This document shows, piece by piece, positions 48,002-56,741 of a stretch of 64,000 nt of DNA. The stretch comes from Dichotomocladium elegans (taxonomy: Eukaryota > Mucoromycota > Mucoromycetes > Mucorales > Lichtheimiaceae). The stretch's first letter is position 1. Every line of letters begins with the position of its first letter. The stretch is taken from the NCBI GenBank assembly GCA_025716815.1, contig JAIXMN010000040.1, forward strand, positions 160,589-224,588. The letters run 5' to 3'. A model generated the notes under the pieces. The model was not told the DNA's origin, did not search any database, and was given only the letters and a program-made list of their open reading frames with translations. Both the position numbers and the translations under genes were made by a program.

Positions 48002-48288
48002 TGTCGTGCGTATATTTTGGCGGTTACACCGTAGCCAATAGCAACGACCAAGCGTAACAGTAGAAGAAGAAGGGTAACGGATAGATGATGTTTATTGCAT
48101 GGAACTATTTGGATATTTATACTGTTTTGCTATCTAATAATAATACATGGAGAAGAGAGAGAAAAGGGAAAGGTCAGGGTTGGTTACAAAGAAGGAACAA
48201 TGGCCGTTTGTACAATTGCTGGAGAAGTGTTCAGAAAAGGATAAACTAAATGGCAACGCTGATTGGTTGAGTAATATGTGTCGTAACA
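48002..48288 (-). mobile_element. 5' LTR of Ty3-h
   Basis: 287 bp. CAGTATAAATATCC and CAATAAACATC on minus. Its outer 10 bp (TGTTACGACA) are the reverse complement of the equivalent bases in the 3' LTR, which is explained by fusion to the LTR beginning at 48279. Confidence 0.85.
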
Positions 48289-48569
48289 GAGATTATCTGA
48301 CCAATCAGAAGCGTTTGCCAAGAATATCCTTTTATGCTTACACCTCCATCACAGCACCAATACTACACCTCTCGCCAAGAAAACCAATCCCAACGATTAT
48401 TACCCTTTTCCCTCTGCATTTCGTCTATGTATTTTTAGATAGCAAAAACAGTATAAATCACAAGAAGCCCATATACAATAAAGGACACCTTTCGAAACCC
48501 TACTTCTGTTTCTGCCCCCAAGCTTAATCGCTATTCCTGGCCAAGGTTTATCCACCAAAATAGACGACA
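48279..48569 (+). mobile_element. Diverged LTR, plus strand
   Basis: TGTCGTAACAG...AATAGACGACA with CAGTATAAAT and CAATAAAGG near 48450-48480. Same overall build as the Ty3-h LTRs but quite diverged. Confidence 0.55.
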
Positions 48570-48575
48570 TATGTG

Positions 48576-48866
48576 TGTCGTAGCACAGATAGCTTGACCA
48601 ATCAACGGTGCTCTCTATTTTTATCGCTTTTCCTAGTCCTCTTCGACAAGTGCACGAATGACAGTAGTCCTCGCATCAGACGCACAGCCCACTTCTATTT
48701 CCCTTTTATCCCACTTCTCCATGATTATTATTAGATAGCAAAACAGTATAAATATCCAAGTAGTGCCATGCAATAAACATCATCTATCCGTTACCCTTCT
48801 TCTTCTACGGTTACGCTTGGTCGTTGCTATTGGCTACGGTGTAACCGCCAAAATATACGCACGACA
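48576..48866 (+). mobile_element. Solo LTR of the Ty3-h family
   Basis: TGTCGTAGCACAG...ATACGCACGACA, 291 bp. TGTG outside both ends (48572-48575, 48867-48870). Its 3' two-thirds are almost the same as the Ty3-h LTRs. Confidence 0.8.
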
Positions 48867-48904
48867 TGTGTTACGACACGACACAGACGACAAAAGCATA
48901 AATA

Positions 48905-48987
48905 TCCGAGCTGCCAGATTCGAACTAGCGACCTAAAGATGGCAGGATAACTACAGTCTTCCGCTCTACCAACTGAGCTAAGCTCGG
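48905..48987 (-). tRNA. tRNA-Tyr(GTA) with 10-nt intron
   Basis: On minus: acceptor CCGAGCT pairs with AGCTCGG, discriminator A; D arm GCTCAGTTGGTAGAGC; anticodon stem GAAGA/TCTTT with loop CTGTAGA (anticodon GTA); T arm GCTAG-TTCGAAT-CTGGC. Ten bases (TTATCCTGCC) lie one base after the anticodon, the canonical nuclear tRNA intron position and usual for tRNA-Tyr. LTRs lie on both sides. Confidence 0.95.
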
Positions 48988-49441
48988 AATCGACAGTTTT
49001 GTCGTGGACGAAGGGAATTTTGGCTCCAGGGCTGCCAAATCAAGGCAAAGATTCAAGCCCAGGAATCCCGGTCAACCCAAGCACTCAATTCGAAGCACGG
49101 GATCCCAAACATCCCTCCTTTCACGTGCCTTTCGGAAGCTAAAATGCCATGGCGCTTCCTGGCATCTTGTGGAACTTGCTCCACAATCACTTCCCTACCA
49201 CACCAGTCATGTCATGTCAACTCTTCTAGAAAAAGGATGTCTCTAGAATCATCAGTAGCTTTTGCTAGTATCTTCTTTAGACATTAGTATAAATATCAGC
49301 TGTATCCTTTACTACAATAAAGAACAGTGAATCTATCTACTCTTATTCTTATATTCTGCTTCCTCCTGAAATCAAGGCTTCCTCGGCGCATATCCTCTTG
49401 TTTACTGCTAGTTTGAGTACTCTTTGGGCTGGATAAAGATA
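48988..49441 (+). other. LTR-like stretch upstream of the tRNA gene
   Basis: Contains TATAAATATC at ~49291 and CAATAAAGAAC at ~49315, the module seen in the window's LTRs, but no matching second copy, so boundaries are unknown. No gene. Confidence 0.4.
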
Positions 49442-49481
49442 CAGGATTTTTACTTTCCTCTCATACAGTAGTGGGGAAATA

Positions 49482-50291
49482 CAGGATTTTCAAGAAGAAG
49501 TTTGCCACAAATTTTAGTTGTTCATATAGATGGTCTAGGTTTTTCATTTTTTTTTGCTTCAAAATCGAATACAAATTTTAGTATTTCGTTTCTCTTCTTC
49601 CTTCGAAATTAGAATGAAACATAAATGGTTGGCCTCCCAAAACTATTCTGGTGTAAAAAGAGGAGAAGGAAGACTCATCTATAGCCTTGATTGAAATGTT
49701 CTTGCTGCTATTGCCTGTAAATTTGACAAAAAGGTAGTGTAATCGTTTGGGAGCTGGATTGAGACAGGACAAGAAGGGTGTTAGGTGCTTTCCAACAAGA
49801 CAAGACAAGACAGGACAAGACCAATAGGACAGGACAGGACAGGACAGGACAGGACCGAAGCACAGAGGCCAAGAGAAGAGTTGAACCAGAAGGAATCGTA
49901 TGGAAACGAAGAAACAAGATAACTGATTGCTCTTTTACTATTGATATTACTTTGGCTATATATATAGGTATGTGCATATGACTATGGTGAAGAAAGTATT
50001 GATGACAATAATTACGATAAGGAGATTTGGATGTCTAGCTATGGGCTTCGCTGACGATCGATATAGGAGATTTAGTGGGAAACCGATCAAGGGTCATGGT
50101 AGTGGACTTCGTTGACGATCGATATAGGAGTTTGGCTGCATACACGATTGATGACCATTACAAGTTTGGTCATTACAGGTAGCAACGAAATACTAAAATT
50201 TGTATTCGAATTTGAAGCAAAAAAAACGAAAAACCTAGACGGTCTATATGAACAACTAAGATTTATGGCAAAGTTCTTCTTGAAAATCCTG
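49482..50291. mobile_element. MITE copy 4, interrupted by a solo LTR
   Basis: 365 bp after removing the LTR and its GGTAG duplication. TA on both sides. The empty site is seen in the right arm of element T (GGGAAATAAAACC). Confidence 0.95.
49738..50177 (-). mobile_element. Solo LTR of the Ty3-f family in MITE copy 4
   Basis: 440 bp; GGTAG at 49733-49737 and 50178-50182. Differs from the Ty3-f LTRs by a longer GACAG array and a 16-bp extension (AAGTTTGGTCATTACA) at one end. Confidence 0.95.
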
Positions 50292-50370
50292 TAAAACCAA
50301 GGTGTAAGTAATTTTACAGGATTTTCAAGAAGAACTTTGCCATAAATCTTAGTTGTTCATATAGACCGTC

Positions 50371-50825
50371 TGTCGCATAGGTGATTGCAAGAGCACCAAT
50401 GAAGTGAATATCCATGGCAATGATGTAAAGAACTGGAACAACCGCAATACAGAAACACGACTCAGCCAAGGGAAACACGATCATACATAGCCACTAGATC
50501 CATATCCACAGTCTTTTCTCCTCTATTTTTTCCCACTGGGTTTTTTGAGGTTTTACCGACGTGAGGATGGTCTGGGATTCAGCTACAGGAACGAACGAAA
50601 AGTTTTTCTATGACTTGTCAAGTACCGCACCCCAACAACTCCTCTTATGGAAATTTCCAGGACAATTGACCCATGTCAATCGGGCGGAATCTATTTTATC
50701 CATAACAATATATAAACAACTATGTAGTGTAGGAGTAAACAGACAGAAGAATTTTTCTTTCTATTAAAAACACCTCCAAGAGTCTCATTGTACTTTGACA
50801 GTCTCTACAAACCTTATTTACCACA
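50371..50825 (+). mobile_element. Solo LTR of the Ty3-i family in MITE copy 5
   Basis: 455 bp, TGTCGCATAGG...TTTACCACA; CCGTC at 50366-50370 and 50826-50830. Near-identical to the 3' LTR of Ty3-i (56213-56668, opposite strand). Confidence 0.96.
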
Positions 50826-51050
50826 CCGTCTAGGTTTTTCGTTTTTTTTTGCTTCAAATTCGAATACAAATTTTAGTATTTCGTTGCTACCTTTTTGTCA
50901 AATTTACAGGCAATAGCAGCAAGAACATTTCAATCAAGGCTATAGATGAGTCTTCCTTCTCCTCTTTTTACACCAGAATAGTTTTGGGAGGCCAACCATT
51001 TATGTTTCATTCTAATTTCGAAGGAAGAAGAGAAACGAAATACTAAAATT

Positions 51051-51435
51051 TGTGTCATATCCACGACTATTCTCTTACCTAACAGCAGTGTCCCTGGATT
51101 ATACAGGACATCAACTCTTTGTTTCACTCTTTGAGCGCCGTTATCATAATTACTCTCGCGCTATCCGGATTCATAATTTATATCCCAGACCTGTCTCAGG
51201 ACGCAGTTATAATCACAAGGGTAAATGATGAACTTCTTTATCAACCTTTTAACTGGTCCACCGTCCCGGGAGACCACCTAGATGATTATCCACACCCAGC
51301 CTCCAGAGTGACCGTTTTGATAAGCACTTCTTATAAATAGGCCCATTATTGGCACTTAATAAAAAACAATCCTTTTGCGAGTCTCACAGAATCATATTCT
51401 GTCTCTTTTTATTCTTAAAACCCCTTGATTCCACA
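51051..51435 (+). mobile_element. Solo LTR of the Ty3-a family in MITE copy 5
   Basis: TGTGTCATATCC...CTTGATTCCACA, 385 bp, with ATT (3-4 bp) repeated at the borders. TTATAAATAGG near 51330. Confidence 0.88.
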
Positions 51436-51531
51436 ATTTGTATTCGATTTTGAAGCAAAAAAAACGAAAAACCTAGACCATCTATACGAACAACTAAAAT
51501 TTGTGGCAAAGTTCTTCTTGAAAATCCTGTA

Positions 51532-52364
51532 AAAGCAGGAAGGTTGGTTTCAACATGTTTCATTTTAAATCCACAAAAAAATAAGGGAAGAGACAAGGTC
51601 CACTGCTGAAAAGACATAGGGGGAGTAAGTAAAGGTCAAAGTCTAAGTAGAAGACACAAGGCGCAGGATAAAAAGATTAATCGGAAAGTAACAAATAAAA
51701 GGTGTGATTTTCGAGGCACAACACAGTGCGTGGATAATACCAGATATTAAGTGGAAGTAGCAAAGTGTGAATAAATATTAAATGCTAGAGTGACACACAC
51801 GCACTCGGATATTTTTTTGGTGGCACGGGAGCAATACCAAAGTGAGTGTTTATTAGTGCTGAGCAACATAATCGGTGAAAGGAGAGTCAGAACACAAGCT
51901 ACCATTAATATTTAATAAGGTATGGGACTTTGAACAAGTATTTGCTATTATGCATGTTGAGGCCGGCCAGCTTTTACTATAAAAGGAGAAGCAAAGAAGA
52001 GTACTCTAGTGAAGGGAAGTTCCGTTATAAAAGAAACTAAAGACAGCTGGCTGGGACTCCCACAAGAAAATTTTTATTGCTCTTCTTCCACGCTTTTTTT
52101 TTACTATGCGCATTCAAACGCAAAATCGGAAAATCGTCATGCTTCCTAAGCTGAGATTGGCGCCGAACACCCCGCAGACAACTCAAGGAAAGACGAATGC
52201 CCCACTTTGACGCGTAAGATTGTAAAGCTCGCTTTTATGGTCACTGCCATCGTCAGGTTCTTTAAGATGCTTTGTAAATCCGCGTGATTGGCTCTTGCAA
52301 GATTACAAAGCACAATTCAGTTCTGCCGAAAAACGAAATAAAGTACGAGGCCGTCGTCTTCAAC
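51532..52364. repeat. Main block of the left terminal inverted repeat of element T
   Basis: Matches the reverse complement of 54307-55140 at high identity. Contains TATA-like and A-rich strings but no ORF. Confidence 0.9.
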
Positions 52365-52504
52365 ACTTCGGCCGTGTGCAAACAGCCTGTTGATTTTGCC
52401 AACAAACTTATATTTATATACCACAAACAGACGTTCACATGCTAGCGAAGGAAACGCAGAAAGGAATGAATAATCAGTGAGGTTCTGCTGCAATTAACCC
52501 TCTT

Positions 52505-53913
52505 TTATTGTGCATTAAACACAGGAATGCTGAGACCTAATGTATTGCAAATGGCCTCGAGGAAAACCTGCGGAGGCAAGTCATTTGCTACTGTAACGAA
52601 GCGACAGGCAACCCTGTCCTGGTCGTCAGTCTCTTTGCCCCTCGGAAGTGTCTCTTGGATGGTGGCAAAGATTGCGTCAGTTGGGTTTAAGGTGCCCGAC
52701 CGAAGAGGAGGAAGGAAAAATGCCAGAAAGCCGTTTTGGTTCGCCAAAGTGGTGATACTCGACTCAAAGCGAGCTGGCATTGCGTCGAACACCAGTCGAG
52801 GCTTCTCACATGGGATCTCCCTGTAATGGGAGATGATTTTGCTCACAAATGCGAGCAAATCTTCTTCAGTTGTCTTTGCTGTTGGGCAGCGTACCGTCAT
52901 CACCGTCGCGCTGTAGCTGTTCATGGCGAGCAACAGCGAATGGGAGGGGAAAGGTACAGGCTTTTTGGCCATAGACGCGATAGGTGTCTTCTTCCTCCAG
53001 GCCTTGTTTCTCTTCACGGCCCAGAAGGCCTCGCCAACAAAGACAGCATTCTCGGTGGGTATGATGCCCGCCTGTTCCATCCGATGGCGAACTGTGGCAA
53101 CAGCATCTCCAGCAGACTGCCCAGAGGTCGGCCAATCGTCTCCCAGGAAGGAGGGGCACCAGTGCATTGCCACCCTGCATTTCTTATGGAGGAATGCGAG
53201 CAGAGTACTCTCAGAACATTCAACGCCTTCAGATTCCTCAGTGACTCCCTCTACAGCTCTGAGGAGGTCATGGACCTGTGGGATCGACAACTGGAAGTCG
53301 TTGTCTAGGGCGTTGATTACCACCTTCTCATGATTAGCACCAACACGGGGCCCTCCAACCCTACCCCTTGGAAGAACGTCAATTCTCCCGGTATCGTTGT
53401 ATCTTTTGAGGATTCCCCTCATAGTATTGGGGTTGACCCCCCATCCTCTTGGCCGCTTCTGCAGGGCTACAACTGTCCAGCATGGTGTTCAGCGCATGCA
53501 CCCTGCGCTCGTGAGACAAAAACTCGTATTTAGTTGTGCGGCGGGTTCTCTTCCTTCCTTTCTTTTGGTTGGAGGCGGCGCTGCTCACCAACTCGGCATC
53601 ACGATCCTCTTCCATTGCGTCAATATGCTCCACTAATAATTATATATTATGAATGCTATTCGACACCATGTGTGCTTGCTCTTACCTTGCTCGAATGGAG
53701 CTGGTCTAACTGGACTGGCTTCAGCAACGTAAGGTTCTATTTCACAGGCGATAAGGTAAGCGTTATAAATCAAAACATTGCACTGAAGGCAATGATCTAA
53801 CCTTCAAGGTCAGGAATATCAATCGGCATGTCCAGGGGATCTTCAACCACTAAAGGGGCCTGGCGAGGGACAACGTGTTTACTGGTGTTATTTGCGGAGC
53901 TGGAGGGGAACAT
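52505..53913 (-). pseudogene. Tc1/mariner-like transposase of element T, three exons, frameshift and altered DDE
   Basis: Exon 1 53913-53802, exon 2 53736-53686, exon 3 53632-52505; GT-AG introns of 65 and 53 bp with matching phases. The N-terminus is acidic, then basic (KKGRKRTRRTTKYEF). An HTH follows (CSPAEAAKRMG and NPNTMRGILKRYNDTGRID). A run of six G (53437-53442) breaks the frame inside the HTH; five would restore it. The catalytic part is recognisable but altered: VFVGEAFWAVKRNK has Gly where Tc1-like proteins have Asp. The second Asp lies in RLVFDAMPARFES, and the third acidic position is Asp in SGTLNPTDAIF. Inactive as it stands; a domesticated or simply decaying transposase are both possible. 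Confidence 0.82.
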
Positions 53914-54306
53914 TGTTGGATTTCTAACTTTACAAGATGCAGAGGTTGAAATGACATTGCTTCTAAAACCGCAAACCTTTATAGACGCGCCTTGTTACAC
54001 GGTACTGTCATAAAGGGTTGTATTTTTTTGCTTCTTGTCTGACTTCCGCATAAAGGTTTGTAAAAGCAAACGACAAGAATGGGATCAAGGATACTAGTTT
54101 GCTCATTGCGTATGTTCCTCGCACCAAATTAGTACTATGAGGAAAAACGAAGCCCATGTAAGTGAGCTAAAAGACACAGGGCATATGTTATATTGATATA
54201 TCATAATAAAAAAGGAATATTGAAGCAGGATAAGTCATAGCATATCGGCACGGTTAAGGCAACGTTCAAAAAACATAGTTGCATGGCGAGCCCATCCAGC
54301 GTAATC
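53914..54306. other. Promoter-side interior of element T
   Basis: About 390 bp between the transposase start and the right arm. No ORF; presumably the 5' flank of the transposase gene. Confidence 0.5.
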
Positions 54307-55205
54307 GTTGAAGACGACAGCCTCGTACTTTATTCGTTTTTCGGCAGAACTGAATGTGCTTTGTAATCTTTGCAAGAGCCAATCACTTGCGGATTTACAA
54401 AGCATCTTAAAGAACCTGACGATGGCAGTTACCACAAAAGCGAGCTTTACAATCTTACGCGTCAAAGTGGGGCATTCGTCTTTCCTTGAGTTGTCTGCGG
54501 GGTGTTCGGCGCCAATCTCAGCTTGGGAAGCATGACGATTTTCCGATTTTGCGTTTGAATGCGCACAGTAAAAAAAAAAGCGTGGAAGAAGAGCAATAAA
54601 AATTTTCTTGTGGGAGTCCCAGCCAGCTGTCTTTAGTTTCTTTTATAACGGAACTTCTCTTCACTAGAGTACTTTTCTTTGCTTCTCCTTTTATAGTAAA
54701 AGCTGGCCGGCCTCAACGTGCATAATAGCAAATACTTGTTCAAAGTCACATACCTTATTAAATATTAATGGTAGCTTGTGTTCTGACTCTCCTTTGACCG
54801 ATTATATGTTGCTCAGCTCTAATAAACACTCACTTTGGTATTGCTCCCGTGCCACTAAAAAAATATCCGAGTGTGTGTGTGTCACTCTAGCGTTTAATAT
54901 TATTCACACTTTACTACTTCCACTTAATATCTGGTATTATCCACGCACTGTGTTGTGCCTCGAAAATCACACCTTTTATTTGTTACTTTCCTATTAATCT
55001 TTTTATCCTGCGCCTTGTGTCTTCTACTTAGACTTTGACCTTTACTTACTCCCCCTATGTCTTTTCAGCAGTGGACCTTGTCTCTTCCCTTATTTTTTTG
55101 TGGATTTAAAATGAAACATGTTGAGACCAACCTTCCTGCTTTTAAAATTACTTACACCTTGGTTTTATTTCCCAACTACTGTACGAGAGGAAAGTAAAAA
55201 TCCTG
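54307..55205. repeat. Right terminal inverted repeat of element T (intact arm)
   Basis: 899 bp, uninterrupted; serves as the empty-site control for the two MITE insertions in the left arm. Confidence 0.92.
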
Positions 55206-55207
55206 TA

Positions 55208-55737
55208 TATCAGAAGGTCTGGTGGTTGTCAGGTGAAGAGTTCTCATGAACACAATACAACAGGTCCCTTCTGCCAGGATCAATGGTGACTCATTGTCCT
55301 CTATAGTCTTCGTTCCGGACTATCTGTGGGGTGATGTACTCGCTATCTTCACTCTGGATACCAAATCTCTGTCTGAAACCCGATTGAAGGCCATTTGTCT
55401 TCTTGAACACAGTAACACCGACGCCGTCAGTGTGAATAGTCCCACGGAATTGGAGCAGCTCGGATTCTTGGGGTTTGAAAGCTCTTGATTTCAGGTTTAC
55501 AACCCATCTCCAGTACTCCATATTCCTTGTGTGGGATTCCATTTTGCAGCCCAGGATATGGTAGCAAAGGATTTTCGTATCGATCTCCATGCAGCATGGT
55601 GACCACGATCGACGAAGTGGAAAACAGTTGAATCCGCGTATTCCATTCTGTTGACAAACACGTGCAAGCTGGAAGAAGGCGTTGAAATGGTTAACAGGAT
55701 TGGCCTTGGCGTTGTAATAGATACTTTGGTGTTGGAA
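55208..55737 (-). pseudogene. Fanzor-type (eukaryotic TnpB-like) RNA-guided nuclease fragment
   Basis: One minus frame of ~177 codons. In order: FNAFFQLARVCQQNGIRGFN, FPLRRSWSPCCMEIDTKIL, FRGTIHTDGVGVTVFKK, and the RuvC-I motif VTIDPGRRDLLYCVHEN, whose Asp is the first catalytic residue. This order is the Fanzor1 pattern of early-diverging fungi. TGA codons at 55293-55291 (just before RuvC-I) and 55212-55210 interrupt an otherwise continuous frame, and another TGA (55740-55738) lies just upstream. The fragment ends exactly at the TA of element T, so the RuvC-II, zinc-ribbon and RuvC-III parts are gone. I do not find them on the far side of T. The family call rests on my memory of conserved motifs, without a search. 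Confidence 0.75.
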
Positions 55738-56212
55738 TCAAAGTCCTTATGTACGCCCCAGGGTCAGTGGTTCCCCCCCAAAAAAATTTTCAAGTACACT
55801 CCGATTTGAGGTCATGAAATTTTGCGTTGTTTGACCCAGAACGCCTTTTTATGCTTCTCCCTCCTACAAAAAAATTACTTCTTCTTGACAAGGCCATCTC
55901 TGCTACAGCCATTTGGTGTTTGACATTCCTTCTTCGACATTTCCATTACGCGCATTGCGATTTGTTTCAGCTCAAAAAATAAAACAACAGATTTTGCAAG
56001 AAACGCCGCATTTCCACTTCCTTTTGCTGTGCGGCATTGTTGTCCATCTGTCACCTTCATTACAACCATCTGGAGGAGCTTCCAGCTTCAGCACCTTTGT
56101 GCAAGCACACGGACTGTAAGAGATAGCTTGTGAGTCAATTTATTTGAAGAATTCTTGCGCGCCAGCTCTCTTTGGGTCAGCAGTCAACAAACCGCATTTC
56201 ACAAGACAAGAT
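55738..56212. other. Region between the Fanzor remnant and the Ty3-i LTR
   Basis: No confident gene. A 64-codon minus frame at 56069-55875 has no family I recognise. Fanzor N-terminal sequence might continue here in decayed form. Confidence 0.35.
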
Positions 56213-56668
56213 TGTGGTAAATAAGGTTTGTAGAGACTGTCAAAGTACAATGAGACTCTTGGAGGTGTTTTTAATAGAAAGAAAAATTCTTCTGTCTGTT
56301 TACTCCTACACTACATAGTTGTTTATATATTGTTATGGATAAAATAGATTCCGCCCGATTGACATGGGTCAATTGTCCTGGAAATTTCCATAGGAGGAGT
56401 TGTTGGGGTGCGGTACTTGACAAGTCATAGAAAAACTTTTCGTTCGTTCCTGTAGCTGAATCCCAGACCATCCTCACGTCGGTAAAACCTCAAAAAACCC
56501 AGTGGGAAAAAAATAGAGGAGAAAAGACTGTGGATATGGATCTAGTGGCTATGTATGATCGTGTTTCCCTTGGCTGAGTCGTGTTTCTGTATTGCGGTTG
56601 TTCCAGTTCTTTACATCATTGCCATGGATATTCACTTCATTGGTGCTCTTGCAATCACCTATGCGACA
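56213..56668 (-). mobile_element. 3' LTR of Ty3-i
   Basis: 456 bp; on minus starts TGTCGCATAGG directly after the polypurine tract CTGGAGGGGGGTAA. Confidence 0.92.
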
Positions 56669-56741
56669 TTACCCCCCTCCAGATTGGGACAATCGTGAAG
56701 GAATTGTAAGGAGTATGGTCGATTGCGGGATATTGAGTAAA

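Larger units (their letters stand above)
43911..48288 (-). mobile_element. Ty3-h LTR retrotransposon
   Basis: Both LTRs, primer site, polypurine tract and a pol reading frame are present, but capsid is missing. The 4-5 bp flanks do not match, probably because the 5' LTR start is fused to another LTR (see 48279-48569). Confidence 0.88.
50317..51529. mobile_element. MITE copy 5, interrupted by two solo LTRs
   Basis: About 365 bp after removing both LTRs with their duplications. TA on both sides. The empty site AATTTTAAAAGC is seen in the right arm of element T. Confidence 0.95.
49442..55205 (-). mobile_element. Element T: Tc1/mariner-like transposon with ~0.9-kb terminal inverted repeats
   Basis: Ends CAGGATTTTTAC / GTAAAAATCCTG with TA outside both (49440-49441, 55206-55207). 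The right arm (54307-55205, 899 bp) matches, as reverse complement, the left arm. The left arm consists of 49442-49481, 50294-50316 and 51532-52364 once two MITE insertions are removed (896 bp). The transposase gene lies between the arms. Without inserts the element is about 3.7 kb. Confidence 0.9.

Noticed and set aside
43911..48288. True 10-bp inversion at the Ty3-h 5' LTR terminus
   Set aside because: Fusion with the neighbouring plus-strand LTR starting with the same ten bases explains it without an inversion.
55875..56069. Fanzor N-terminal exon
   Set aside because: Different frame, no recognised motif, and no splice sites that join it convincingly to 55737.
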